Assembly (NCBI GenBank): GCA_963921935.1
Contig: OY998178.1
Span: 199,982,862-200,046,861 of the forward strand
Reading direction: 5' to 3'
Source of the DNA: Galeruca laticollis
Lineage: Eukaryota; Arthropoda; Insecta; Coleoptera; Chrysomelidae
Length of the DNA: 64,000 nt
Shown here: positions 22,665 through 35,829 of the stretch, piece by piece
Numbering within the stretch: position 1 is the stretch's first letter
How the letters are laid out: every line of letters begins with the position of its first letter
Position numbers and translations under genes: made by a program
The notes under the pieces: generated by a model
The model's database searches: none
Seen by the model: only the letters and a program-made list of their open reading frames with translations
What the model was told of the DNA's origin: nothing

Positions 22665-23655
22665 TTACTTTTCCGCCAACCTATCTAATATGCGAGAAAA
22701 GTATTGGTTTACCCACAAAAAAGTTGGAAATTTGAAATTTTTTTTTGAGTTATTTTTACGTTATCCATCAACAACAACACGAAAAAACGGTTTTTAGAAA
22801 AAAAATCCTGTGTGTATGTCGTCGTCGTTGCCGTCGGCCACTGTTCCTTGCAAGTCTTGTTAGCACGATACAGCCTCCGGAGTGCAATAAGTCACCAATT
22901 TCATGATGGAATATTGTTAAGGATATTTCACAGATGAACCTTATTGATTTTCAGCTCACCAGAGCCAGTACAACGTGTGCTATGGTACTTGAAGTACGAC
23001 ATTTTGTCGTTTTTCGAGAAATTTCAGTTTGTTAGCACGATACAGCCTCCGGAGTTCAATAAGTCACCAATTTTATGATTGAATATTATTCAGGGCATCT
23101 TACTGATGAACCCTATTGATTTTCAGCTCACCAGAGCCAATACAACCGGTGCTACAGTACTTTAAGTACGATATTTTTGTCATTTTTGGAGAAGTTTCAG
23201 TTTGTTAGCACGATACAGCCTCCAGAATATATACAAGTGATGAATTTTATGATTGGATATTATTCAGAGCGTCTTAAAGATGAACCCTATTGATATTGAG
23301 CTCACTAAAGCCAGTACAACGGGTGCTGTGGTACTTGAAGTACCAAATTTTTGTCATTTTTGGAGAATTTTCAGTTTGTTAGCACGATACAGCCTCCAGA
23401 GAGTTTACGATTGATCAACTTTATGAATAAGTATTGTTCAAGGTGTCTCACAGATGTACCCTATGATTTTCAGTTGACTAGAGCGAGTATATATATATAA
23501 AACTAGATATACTAAATTTTTGGTTATTTTTGGAGAAATTTCGGTTTGTTAGCACTATACATGCCCAGAAGTGTATACAAGTAACAATTTTATGATAGAA
23601 TATTGTTCAGGGCCACAGATGCGGAAAAGTTAGTTTTAATCTTTAAAACCGTTTA
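22665..23655 (+). repeat. Dispersed repeat with five ~172-bp tandem monomers
   Basis: The unit starts TTACTTTTCCGCC, runs through a GTCGTCGTCG simple stretch, then repeats a monomer beginning GTTAGCACGATACAGCCTCC at 22859, 23031, 23204, 23378 and 23548 (periods 172, 173, 174, 170). It ends near GCGGAAAAGTTAG..CGTTTATTTT. The first and last parts contain an inverted pair (CTTTTCCGC / GCGGAAAAG). The minus-strand copy at 59446-60607 has the same order. No coding capacity; a non-autonomous TE with internal satellite-like repeats is the best reading. Confidence 0.88.
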
Positions 23656-23659
23656 TTTT

Positions 23660-26600
23660 CTGGTTATTTACCAAATTTAATCAAATACTTTGCGAGTTGC
23701 CCTTCATCATTTTATCCCAGTTTAATGTGTCAAATGACATTGTCACAAATTCTATATCCAGGTATCCTAATACTTGTAAATATTTGTTTTCTGTGGTTTA
23801 TTAAATGTAATTTCAAGTAGTTTCATGAATAAATAAATAATGTTATATATTTTTTTAAGATAGCCAACAATAAATTGAAATTATTCATTCAAAATAGAAC
23901 CAAACTGCTTAGACAATTCTTTCTAGAAAAAAAATAGTATATACAAGTGGTCAAGAGATATAGTTTAAATCTACCTATTTTTCCATGTAACAATTATGTG
24001 CAGAAATTTTCCTTTTTTTTCTTACATTTTACAACTTTGATAATAATTTTTGTAATTGAAATTAAATGTTTGTTTGTTGTTTGCGAATTTGACTTTATCA
24101 CAATAGATAATAAAAGTAAGTTAATAACACATAATCTTTCAAAGTTGTTTTTATATAAAAATATAAAGATTGTCGAATTCTACACAAACACTTGTAAAAG
24201 CTAAAATGTGTCTTTTCTAATTAATTCACATGGTACAAATGTAATCAGTATCAATCTAGAAGCTTTCTCCCCATTGAAATATTGGTGTAAAAGTATTTCG
24301 ACTGATTTCGTCTTCCATGTAAAATTCATAATTACTAGACCGTTGCAATACAGAAGAGAGCACACAAATTAAACTATTACGTTATGAATTTAATTAATAA
24401 ATAACTTTAATTTTGTGATGTTATTTCTGTTAAACTTTACCAACACTTCAATAGAAGGTACCTTTTGCAAAGTTAGCATTTAAATTTATGTATGCGAAAT
24501 AACAAAATATTATGTATAATGTTGAAACTGGTTTCGCTACCCTGTCAGTTCATAATAAATAAAAGTAATGACGGTTATTTTATATAGAATGATATTAAAA
24601 GTGGACAAGTAACTGGAAATCCAGTTGACAGGAAATAATGTTTAGAAGGAAACGGTGCCCTCGCATTACTGCAATTTTGCTATTACGCTTCTGGTAAAAT
24701 AAGCTTAACTCGACATGTAAAGAACGAAAGGTATTTGTGAAAAATTAATGATTTTTTCCATTGTTTTTTACCAGTAATGTAGGTTATTTTTGGGCGATCC
24801 TAAAACCATATCCCAGCATGTGGTAATTAATAAATCCACCGACCCTGAGTTATATATTCTTAGTAATTGACGTAACAATTTGAGAAATTTCATTATGTAG
24901 TTATGTTTTACTATTTTTAGTAAAAGAAACGATGACTTTGAAAACAACAAAGGATGAAGGCTTGTTTGTATCCACTTGCGACGATATTAAAGAAAATTTA
25001 TTTTCCTTTTTAACAAACTTCAATTTTATGCAAACAATTATATGTCGACGATTTAGCTTCTGCACTGAACACTTTACCCTACAGCCAGCTTTATCTTTTT
25101 CACATTGAAATAGTTTTAATTGTAAACAAAAAATGTTATTGAGGCAGATTTTTAAACAGTAATTCATAAAGCATCAAAAACTTTCGGTTATCGATTGAAG
25201 ATTAAACAATAAATTTGGATAAATATTACTCCCGGCAATCTTTGACATAGTTTTATACTATTAGATTAAATAAAAAATTTCTTACTATTCAATAAAAAGA
25301 TTTATGCTTTATAAAACAGAGAACTAAACATTGATAAAATATAGACCCATTTCTCCCATAATTTACCCGCTTAAAATAGAGCTAGTTGTATCCTTTGTTT
25401 GCCTTCATAATAATATAATCGAATTTATTTTTATTTCTCTGTCTAATTTTATTGTAAACCAGATCGGGTTTCTATATTTTCAAAATGTCTAGAATTATTT
25501 ATAAACAAACAGTTCAGCAAAATCTTATATGAATTGAAGATTTTATTTTTCCACTTCAATATGAATAATGTTTTTGCTTTATTAAAATAAAGTTCATAAA
25601 TTGCTATTGCACTTGTTCAAGTTTCACTATTATGCAATAATGGCATTAGAATCAACATTTGAAATGATATATTAACACATATATTCTAATGATTCATTTC
25701 TATAGAATGCTACTTTTTATGACAAACATTAAAAAAACCACTGGAATTGACTACAGAGTAAACAGCTCTTAAGGTTCTTAAAAATATACAAAAAAAAATT
25801 AGCTTTGAGCTATTGAATACCCTAGGGATTGAATTTTTAAACTAAAGTACACAAAAAAGATTGACAAACTTTTTATGTGAAAAATTATTCGATGTTAGGT
25901 AAAAATTATTCAAACTAAAAATTATGTTTACACTTTCCATGTCGAATTCAGAAAAAAGCAAGTCACTACCATTATAGATGATCAGTAAAAGTAAAGAAAT
26001 GGCTGTCATATTTAAAGGACAAGATGCCCTCAAACATTAAATTGGTCTAAAACGTGGATGATAATATTCTTGTTTAATGTATCTATATCTTGTAGAAACA
26101 ATTCGAGGAAAACCAGAATGTAGAAAGTATATTACAGAGAATCAGTAGGCAATATATTAATTTTTTGCAAATTAATGTTTTTTTCCCGAAATTTCTCAAG
26201 ATATGCCGATTTCTTAATTTCAATTTGGGATCATTTCACATGTTAAAATGAATGTGCAGGTTAATGAAAAAAATAACAGTAATTTAGATCATAAAATAGG
26301 AGTATAAGCAATCATTTGCAACACAATAAAATAACGTTTTTTAAAAACAATTTGATGGTGATTTTTTCTCATCCTTAATCGACCCCGCCCAAAAATACTT
26401 ATTTCTTCATCTTATAATTCCACTATCATGATATGAAACTGATACAAAATATAAATTTTTCCCAACAATGTAAAGAAATATTTGGAAAAAGCAAAAATAT
26501 GTTTTGCGAATTGTCAGAAACCAATGAATCTGCAGGAGAATGGAGAGAACATAGATTGATTAGGAGCTTGTGTTGAAAGGGATCTGAGATAAGGACATTG

Positions 26601-29600
26601 TTCCTACTCTGCCCTTTTGAGTTAACGATAAATATGTCAATAGGAGAAAGGTTGTGTATTCATTATCTGCAGAAAGAGAGAATATGTATTGTTTATATCC
26701 TTTGCATCACTGGCTTCTGCTATTCAACAGAGTTAATGTTGCAGAGATCGATTGGAATCGCATGTGACTATAACGTCCCATCAAATACGCGCTCTATATC
26801 AGAGTAACAATAATTAATACACTTAAAACAAAAAATTACACACAGCCTTCGTAATATTATTTGTTTATTGTTGTTACAAATACCAATTCAAAACTATTAA
26901 AATTCTACCCTTTTATTCTGTGCAGGTAAAATGACCAAACAATAGTGCATTATTTTAATTTTGTTGTAATGTATCTTATAATATAATCTCAGTTAATAAT
27001 AAAGTTCTATTCATTGATTAAAATTTTTGAAATCAATTATTTCCAGACGCACCATCAAGCAGATGATAGATTTTCCTTTATATATTTTTAGAAAGAGCAA
27101 AGCCTTCAACGAAACTAACAGACGAGATATTTTCAATATTTTAAAAAGTAATTTAAAAGAAAAAAAACATTTCAGTCAAAACATTGTCGTTGAGTGATAA
27201 TGATGGGTTAATATTTTAAAGATCGAAGTTATTAATAGAACATACTAATATTTTCCTTTGGTATTTTCCGCGATGTTTAGCTTTATAAAATTTATCAGAG
27301 CGAATCTAGTAGAAGAGAGGGAGAGAGATACTGTGAGACGAACAAGAAGGTGACTATAAAAGAACAGTTATTTCCTTCCATTATCTAATTAAATAAAGAG
27401 TTTTTTTACCCGGCACTACATACCGTACGATTCCTATGCAAATAAATTGGCCAGACTGTGTGTTGATATTTATTGAAACAGTTGGTTAATGTGTGGATTA
27501 TCGTGATGAAATTTTTGCCTCTGAATCAATGATTGTATTGTTGTTTAACTCTCTAGGAAACCAGATGGTTTTAATAACAAATCAAAAGACTAAATATAGC
27601 CGATTTTTATCAGCTTTATATCAGGTCCTCTAATTAAATGAAATTTAATGTCATTCGGAGTACATAGCCCGTGAAGTATGATCATAGTTTTTGATATTAT
27701 TTCTGAAATTTTTTTAAATAATACACATTGAAGTCAGTAAAGTTCTTATTGAAATAATAATGTATTTTAATTTGAATAAACTACCTGTTTAAGATATGTT
27801 TCAACAATTCGACAGTATTATTTTTTTGGGTGAAAATTTTGAGTGGGCTTACATTATTTATGATTTGTTACCCCCATAATTCTAATTTGCTATATGATGT
27901 TTTCAGATGTGGAATGACTATTAATATATGTTTAATGGAAATTTGTACAATTGCAGAAGTGATAGAATGTTTGCTATTCTCAGGACAGTCTTTGTAGAGT
28001 TCTAATTTCGTGTTAAATTTTATTAATGCAATACCTGTCAAGAATTAATTGGCTTTCATTGCAGAGCTGTATTGGTGTTATTCCAACTTTATTTAAATTT
28101 GCATCGTAAATATAGTCTTAATATCTAGGCTGAGTTAGATCATTCAAAAATGGATAATGAAGGAGACAGTTCTTTTGGCCAAAGGATATATAGATAAGTG
28201 AACATGCAGATATGGACACACCATATACTGTGTATGTATCGCTGCGCATAATCTTTTATTTAAAATCGATTGAAAACTAGTACCTTGAGGTGAAAATTTG
28301 CGTTTTGGAAAGAAAAAGAGTTGACCAAAGACCTTATCAGGGACCGCTCTGTACCACCTACGCACATGTTTTTGAAAAATCAATTCACTATAAACGATTT
28401 TAACATTTTTAGATCTTCCTAAATGCAATCATAAAAATCGCAAAACGCGCTGGAGATGAACTAACAAAATAGAGTACTGTAAACAAACTAAATTACAGAT
28501 ATTTTAAAAGATTCAATTACACTAAAGAACTCTCTTACGTGGAAGTAGATTAATGTATTATAGTAGTATCATTAATATTTTAACTAAATTTTTGTATATC
28601 TTGTATAATTGAATATAATCATTCAGATAACTAGTTTGTTAATGATACTCGACAACCCAGAATGAAAACAATTACTAAAAATAAATTGTTTTTGTTAAAT
28701 TCATGAGATATCTAATGTAAATTACATTTATTCATGAGATAATATAAAGCAAAATTATTATTGTAATGATTATTTGAGCATATCACATATAAATGTCGGT
28801 TTTCCAATAGTACTGGTTTTTTTTTAAAATTTATAAATATTTATTGGGATTGATGGAATTTCTAAAAATCGTAAATTCTTACCTGAACTATAATGAAACA
28901 TTCCAATATCAAATTTACAATAAGCATTTAAAGTGGAATTATATTTTGTATACAGAGAAATACTGAACATTTCGGGATTCTTGAAAATTTGAATATATCG
29001 AGGTTAAATTAATTTCTATTCTGCATATTTCAAGTTGCAATAGTATTTTTAATATCAATGTTGTGTATCCAGCTAAACCTGGGTGTATGAATGGCACACC
29101 ATTAAAACGTGTTTGGAGAAGTACAAAGCTAGCAAGATGGAAACTGTTTGGAAAATAATATTTGGACTTCAGACCCAATTAAATTCCCATAATAAAATGA
29201 ATTTGTTTCATTAAGTGATTAATTTTCTTACATATCGAAAATTATACAAACATAGTATCTATATAAAAATCATTTCTGCCTAGTAACACGTTAAATTCTA
29301 GTCTTACAAAGCACATTGCTACATTTGTTAGGTAATGGTTGCATTTATTTAGAGACTACCTTTTTAATGACTTGCACTTTCTTAATCAAATTAAAACATT
29401 GAATACAATATTATTGTAATGGATGCGAAATATAATCGCGTCACCATATTTATAAAAGTGATAACTTTTAACACAAAAATTGGTCAATAATGAATTTAAA
29501 TTATTGTTATTTTTACATAAGTTTTAATAGCTACCATATTAAAGGATAAAACAATTGATGAAACTGTATTAAATAGGCCCTTTTTTGGGTTCATATTTGT

Positions 29601-30340
29601 TTTAAGCAGAAAATTAGTTAATAAACTTATAAATTACATAAAGAATGCACGAGTACTGAAAATGGATTTATAAATAAAAATGAAGCTGGTTGTTTCTTGC
29701 AATTAAATACCAGTCATAGACCTTGACGTTACTTACACTTTGCAAAACATCGTTTTTTTTTTGGAATACTGTTTATGGTTGTTCAAGTTGTAACAACGAA
29801 TGGTTGCAATTGATTTTATAAAAGCAAAATTTATTTCTTCTGTAAAATATCTTACGCTAAATTATTAAGAAAATAAAATTCAATACTTATTTTGAGGTTA
29901 GGTATCATAAATAAATAATAGACTATCACACTATATTATCTGTTGAATATTTAATAATAATAGATACGTAAGTTGTACAATTTTGTATTTTGTAAAAACA
30001 TCAACATATGTAGGTATTTAAGATTGAAAAGAGAGAAAAGAGACTTTAAATACATTCTGGTCCCGTCTTTATACTTTTTCTTTACCCATTTCTTTTTACC
30101 AATGCGTTTTATATTGAGGAACTATACAGCAGTATTTTTAAAATGTGGAATTCATCTTATTACAGTAATTTTTGTTATTCTTATTTATACATAATTCAAA
30201 CCCTTATGCCACATTTTCGCGTTCGATATAAATTTTACTATTTTAATTATTTTTTAAATTTGTATTCATTAAAAATGTTTACGACTTTTTTCGGTATTTC
30301 GTCATTATCTTGGCTTCTATTATATGTAGGATTAACATTT
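23660..30340. other. Long non-coding AT-rich stretch
   Basis: About 6.7 kb with no recognised gene, TE protein or long repeat. Small open frames in it lack family features. It would be intronic if the receptor's first exon is at 18.7 kb. Confidence 0.45.
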
Positions 30341-30559
30341 ACAAGGCCTTGACAAAAAGTCTGACATTTCAATAAAAGTCTGTACATTTTAGTCATAAAA
30401 TGAAAACATTGCCCCCTTAGTTACAATGGTATGGCAGGCATGGTAGCAGAAAGGGGGGTCGCGGGGATAAAGTTGATTGTTCAATAAGATTCATATTTGG
30501 TTTTTAGATGAATGAGAAATTTAAAGATTTAAACATTTGATATTACTCGTATTCCATAT

Positions 30560-30634
30560 AAGCCCAAAATCCGAACAAATTAAAGAGCCCGACAAGAGTC
30601 TAGAAATCCGGACAAACCCGGACTGATGGTAACC
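30560..30634 (-). mobile_element. Possible hAT-like terminal sequence
   Basis: On the minus strand the sequence starts TAGGGTTACCATCAGTCCGG and contains GGTTTGTCCGGATTTC, like the end of a known type of insect hAT-derived repeat. The other end was not located. Confidence 0.35.
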
Positions 30635-30639
30635 CTACT

Positions 30640-31700
30640 TATTATATGCAAGTTATTCGTGTCATGATATGCCTGCTACTATGTTGTCTCATGTTTGTGT
30701 GCACCTCTTTTTATATTGTTTCCTCCAATTTGTGAAGTCTGAATCACCATCCTAGCCGTTTCTCTCTACAATAAGGTTTCCAAATTTGGAATCTTTAGAC
30801 TTCATTTTACTTCCACTATTTTTCCTAAGTAAATTCAAATCAGGTATACTTTTTAAAGATTCTCAATAAAATACACATATATTTCAATGGCGAAGAAATT
30901 GAGAATTCGTTTCGTTAACAAGACTATTTAAATATTCTTGATGAAATATTAATAACTAAGCAGTCTCCTATAAATTTCATTTGGCTCCGAATAAAATAAA
31001 ACGATCAATAATTAATCCATGGGAAAGATATTTTAGTCCGTTTATATTATCAACTTGTATAATCGATATTGTTTAAGCCAATATTTGAATTGATATATTT
31101 TTAAACTATGCAAGTTAAAAATTAATTGGTATTTTAGAAAATGAAAACTTTGTATAATTAAATTTATTACAATATGCAATTATTAAACATAATAACAGAT
31201 CCAATCAGTTGAAATGAAATACCTCAAAATGCAATCAACGAACCCGTTAAATAATTTTTGGAATCGAAGGCAAAGAGCAAAAAAGAAAGAGGAATCGCAG
31301 CAGCAATACTGAGAAAATACTATATCTAAGGAGGGAGATATTCGTTTTTAATCTAGGAATTTATTTAATTTCGTGGTTTCATCTACTACACACAACAAAT
31401 TCCACCAAAAACTTACTATTGAAACACTACAAGTTTCCTTGAAGTCAACAGTTAGTAGAAATGGAAAACATTATTTTTAATTTAAAAGATATCGGAAATT
31501 ATTAGCTATACTAAAAGTAACAATTTACGAAATAATATGCTATCTTCAAATATTTTACAAATGAATCTTACACAAATTTTTTTGTTAAATTCCAATTGTA
31601 GTCTAATTTGTTCACAAACATGTAGGGAAAGTGATAGTATGAAACAACTTCCACCTCACATAGAGGACGTCAGTGATAACTAATATTAGCCCATGGGCCC
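30640..31700. other. Non-coding, no gene seen
   Basis: AT-rich sequence without recognisable coding blocks or long repeats. Confidence 0.35.
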
Positions 31701-31703
31701 TTA

Positions 31704-31836
31704 TTTTAAACATATTAACAAAGTGGTACCATTGTACGACAAAATGTTGGGGTTAGTTTGGCTGTGCGGCGCCCCAATGTGAGTGGAAGACGCCCTTTGT
31801 CGGACAAGGTTATCACTTTGTCTAATATGTTTAAAA
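31704..31836. repeat. ~40-bp inverted repeat (palindromic MITE-like)
   Basis: The left arm (31704-31743, TTTTAAACATATTAACAAAG start) and right arm (31796-31836, ending AATATGTTTAAAA) are imperfect inverted copies separated by about 52 bp of more GC-rich loop (GCGGCGCCCC). It could extrude as a hairpin. No coding content. Confidence 0.85.
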
Positions 31837-32459
31837 TATGCTATTTCGCAAAAATTAACCGTGAGATAATGAATTTTTTGGTGGCATAACTTCACCATTT
31901 CCGCGGTGCCGGACGGGCAAATAAATGCTTCAACATATTTGCCGGACAAAATTTATTTCGTTTTTTATATGAAAAAACTTCTTTTTAAAACAAACATTTT
32001 GAAATTAATACATTTTTTCCTGACACCAAATTGCTGACTGAAGGGGTGTCAAGAAACACTCCTCTAGCTCTTTCGCTGTCAGAAGTTTGTTCGGCTCAGC
32101 AAAAACAACAAATATAATAAATGAACAAAGTAAATGTGATATTATAAATACTATACAGTGCTTCTCAAAAGTCCCCTCCCCCACTCTTTTATTTTTAACG
32201 GTGATACTTAGACTGATGAAATTTGGAGCGTGAAAATGAGCTATTGTAAGCTTCTCTACTAGTGGTAACAGGTGATGTAATAGGCATCGGTGACGTCATC
32301 AGGCAACTGAAACCAATAATATTAAATGGGACCTTAATGCAAGTGACACGTCATATGAAAGGTAATTAGAATACCTATTCAATCATACTATTTTTTTGGA
32401 TTTACGATGTTTTTGATGGTTAAAATAAATAAACATTAAAATTTGAGTTTCGCTTTTAA

Positions 32460-33983
32460 CACATTGACGGACAGACCAGCTGCAGCCGTTAGGTATGCTG
32501 TGACAGACCGGTTGTAGCAGGTATATTTCCCAGTAAATACTTGTAAAAGGCAGTTTTAGTGTCCCACGAAACATAAGTGTAATGTGGATTTCTTCGATGA
32601 TGACTGGAAGACGCTTCGAACTATTGTTGCGGTGTTTTTCTGTGCACAGTGGCGCCGAAAATTCTGATAACAATGATCTACTTCAAAAGATCAGAAGCTT
32701 ACTGAATATATGTCTTCGAAATTTTCAAGATGCTTATACTCCAGCTAAAGAGTTATCTCTTGATGAGTCTTTACTACTATTCAGTGGGCGGCTTTCATTC
32801 CGAACCTATATGAAAAATAAAAAAACAAAGTACGGGATCAAATTCTATGAACTTTGTTCTAATGACGGATACGTGTTGAATGTAGAATTTATAAAGGTCA
32901 CGGAGAAAACGGGCCAGACAATAATATGACAATTTTGGAACGTGTCGTTATGAAACTAATGCAGCCATATGTAAATAAGGGATACCACCTTTTTATGGTT
33001 AATTACTATAACAGTATCACAGTTGCCAACAGATTGTTGCAGAATCAGACACATGTTTCTTCTCTCTAATAGACGAGGAAACCCAATAGTAGTTGTAAGT
33101 AAACGTCTTCGAAAAGTGCACCACATCTGGAAACGTCAAGGAAAGATTTGGTTAAGGCCAGAAATCGCTACAATCAAATACGAATAAAACCAGTGGAAAT
33201 TATTGAATATAATAAATTTATGTCTGGGATTGATCGCTCCGACCAAATGATATATTATTCGTGTCCTCGAAAAACGATTTACTAGTATAAAAAAGTTATT
33301 TTTCATTTATTGGATATAACAGTTTGAAATTCCTATTTTTTGTACAGAAAAGTGACACAAAACACGAAAATAATGATATACAATACGGAGAAGCTCTTAT
33401 TAGATAACTATTAGGTATCGACAGCAACCTGAAGGATGGTCGCTTTCTTGTCAAGTTGAATCCAATACACCAACCTACTGGTCCAAGACCTCATTCTGCT
33501 ACCCGTGCACCATTCCAACACATCCAAGAACTTATACCAAGGCCAGACAGTTATAGTAGAAAGTTTTATTACCTACGATGTAAACAGTGTTCAAAAGAGA
33601 AGAAGAGGACAGAAACCCATTGGAGATGTAAGACATGCCATGACATTCCACCCCTTTGCCCTGGACCGTGTTTCGAAAGGTGGCATACAGAAAACTGATT
33701 TCTTCTGTTCAATATTTACTTTATAATATTCTAAATTCATAATAAAAACATTTCATGTAAAATTACATCGACCGGTTGCAGCAGTTTTGTCCCATCAGCC
33801 ATAATTTTTCTGCCTGGTGGGACAGTGACGGTTCTTACCGTCATTGTTTTATTCGGCTAAAATTATTGATAATAAGCTGATTAATCACCTCTGAAAACAA
33901 CATTTTAAGATATTCTACGATACGGTATATTTTTTAGTGCGTTGTTTTGGTCAGCAAAATGGAAGTAGGTGTCCGTCAATGTG
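32460..33983 (+). mobile_element. piggyBac transposon, 1524 bp, TTAA target duplication
   Basis: Ends are CACATTGACGGACA on the left and its exact complement TGTCCGTCAATGTG on the right. TTAA flanks both sides (32456-32459 and 33984-33987), the defining piggyBac signature. The GACCGG(T)TG(C/T)AGCAG motif recurs internally near both ends (32506 and 33771), like subterminal repeats. It is shorter than autonomous copies (about 2.4 kb), so it is internally deleted, but it keeps coding remnants. Confidence 0.95.
32583..33698 (+). pseudogene. piggyBac transposase, degenerate
   Basis: The first open part (32582-32929) carries RRFELLLRCFS, KIRSLLNICLRNF, the catalytic-region box LSLDESLLLFSGRL and KNKKTKYGIKFYELCS..DGYVL. 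A shift near 32900 continues as NGPDNNMTILERVVMKLMQP and GYHLFMVNYYNS (second Asp position changed to Asn). RGNPIVVVSKRLRK follows, then SGIDRSDQM with CPRKT after further breaks. The last open part (33456-33698) is the Cys-rich tail: LRCKQCSKEKKRTETHWRCK, C..CHDIPPLCPGPCFERWH, the zinc-binding C-terminus of piggyBac transposases. The N-terminal ~100-150 residues are missing. It also has stops and frameshifts and cannot be functional. Confidence 0.9.
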
Positions 33984-34544
33984 TTAATAATTGTTAGGGG
34001 AAATTGTACTACATTTTTAATTTGTATGGATGAAATATCTCATTAAAAATACGTTCCGCCGCATGAAAATTATTTCTACTTTCACCAACAATTAAGATAG
34101 CTGTTACTTTGTCAGCTAGAGCACGTACCATTTTGTTTATGTGATACTTAAATGTCTCGTTAAACAATAATTAAACTAAAAAATCAAGATATTATCGCAT
34201 GTAAAAACGTCAATTAAAAAAACTTCAACTTTTTGGCAATTAACCATAAGCGGACTTTTGAATATTTATTAATTAAAAGCGAAACTCAAAATTTTTAGTG
34301 TTTATTTATTTTAAGCATAAACATCGTGAATCCAAAAAAAAAATAGTATAATTGAATAGGTATTCTAAATACCTTTCGAACGAAGTATCACTTGCCATAA
34401 GGTCCCATTTAATATTATTTGTTTCAGTTACCTAGTGACGTCACCGATGCCTATTACGTCACCTGTTACCATTAGTAGAGAAATTTACAATAGTTCATTT
34501 TCACGCTCCAAATTTCATGAGTATCACCATTAAAAAGAAGCATA

Positions 34545-35690
34545 TTCTTTTTTTTAAATGCAACAGCTAGAGAAAATCCATAACATAACAATGACGGACT
34601 TTTAAAATCAAACTTCAACTCGAATAACTTCCCAAACGAAAAGGAAGAAAAAGACTTGGAAAAAGATGAAATAAAGTGAATTATTTGTTTAAATCATCAG
34701 CAAATTTTTCTAGTAACACGTCATTTTACAAAGGTACTCTCCACAATACCATATTCAAACGCGGAATTTCCTACATGACACAAATAAACATTTAAAAGTA
34801 ACTTTCTACTCATAATGCAACTATCAGCGATATCCATAACGCTACAATCAATTATTCACATCCCATCAAAAAAATTGTCAACTCTATTTGATGCAACAAA
34901 TCGTGGCTTTTTAAATATATTGCAACCAGTATATTATTACATTCCAGGAGGTTTACCGTTGGCGTAAAAGTTAATATAATTCGTGCCTTCGGATAATTCA
35001 ATTAAACGATTCGAACATTTTAATTTTTTAATGTATTCGTCGAATAGTCAAATGAAGCTGGCAGGTTTGTTTGCTTCGGTAGTGTACTAATTAGTTGTGC
35101 ACTGAATGTTTTAATTCAAATTTTTCCTATTTCAAAATAATAAAAAGGCTTTGAAAATGAACGTAGAAAATGGGCAAACCGGCACTTCCAGATAACTCCA
35201 ACCATTTTTGTTTTCAATTCCGGCGCCACCTTTAAACAAATTATAACAAACAACTATCTGCAGTCTATACCTTTAAAAATTATTTCCATCAGCACACAAG
35301 TTGCACTACTTGAACTGAATCCAACAACAACAACAAAATATCTGGCGTAGAACTCTAGATATTCTTAGTAATTTTTGCACATCTTGCCTTTGTAAATTCT
35401 TTTTTCAACTTTTATGCCACCCTTGATATTAGTCATCTTACTATTACTGGACAAAATTTGTTAATAATAATAATAGAATATCAATTGTTTACCTATTAAC
35501 GGTTATCTAGAAACATTTATTTGTTAGAGGCTTTGTCCTTTTATTTCATAAAAATAAACAATCATCATTCAGCTGTATAGAGGGTATACCGAAAGTAAGG
35601 AACACACATTTTAAAAAGTTGTATATGTTTCATGAGTAAAGTGCAAAGAATTGGAGCATTCTGTAAACCATGCAGCAAATCAGTAATTCT
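34545..35690. other. Non-coding, no gene seen
   Basis: AT-rich DNA without recognised coding blocks. It lies between the foldback element and the CT-rich microsatellite. Confidence 0.35.
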
Positions 35691-35692
35691 AT

Positions 35693-35808
35693 CTTGCTCT
35701 CCCTCCCCCTCTCTCTATCTCTCTCCCTCCCCCTCTCTCTATCTCTCTCTCTCCCCCCTCTCTCTCTATCTCTCTCTCTCTCCCCCCCTCTCTCTCACAC
35801 ACACCCAC
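35693..35808 (+). repeat. CT-rich microsatellite with ~22-27-bp higher-order unit
   Basis: Pyrimidine-only tract of CTCTCCCTCCCCCTCTCTAT-like units repeated four times with growing CT runs, ending in a short CA run (CACACACACCC). Strand asymmetry is extreme. It is about 640 bp upstream of the first coding exon's acceptor. Confidence 0.95.
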
Positions 35809-35829
35809 CCGACCCTTAACTAAATTACA

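Larger units (their letters stand above)
32190..34540. mobile_element. Foldback element with ~270-bp inverted arms, host of a piggyBac
   Basis: The left arm (about 32190-32457) and right arm (about 34272-34540) are long imperfect inverted repeats. Landmarks include GGTGATAC, CAAATTT/AAATTTG, GGTGACGTCA/TGACGTCACC, AAATGGGACCTTA and AAGCGAAACTC. Outside the left arm, TACAGTGCTTCTCAAAAGTC (32154-32173) resembles a Tc1/mariner-type end. The ~280 bp inside the right arm (33988-34271) has no gene. A piggyBac occupies the left arm's inner edge. Confidence 0.82.

Noticed and set aside
22859..23620. Regularly spaced repeats as a CRISPR-like array
   Set aside because: The monomers are ~172 bp and contiguous without unique spacers, in a eukaryotic genome.
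26598..26807. 69-codon plus-strand open frame
   Set aside because: No family features in an otherwise non-coding stretch.
31701..31949. 82-codon minus-strand open frame
   Set aside because: It runs through the palindrome at 31704-31836 and has no protein family features.
35632..35823. Ser/Leu/Pro-repeat open frame
   Set aside because: Produced by the CT microsatellite.
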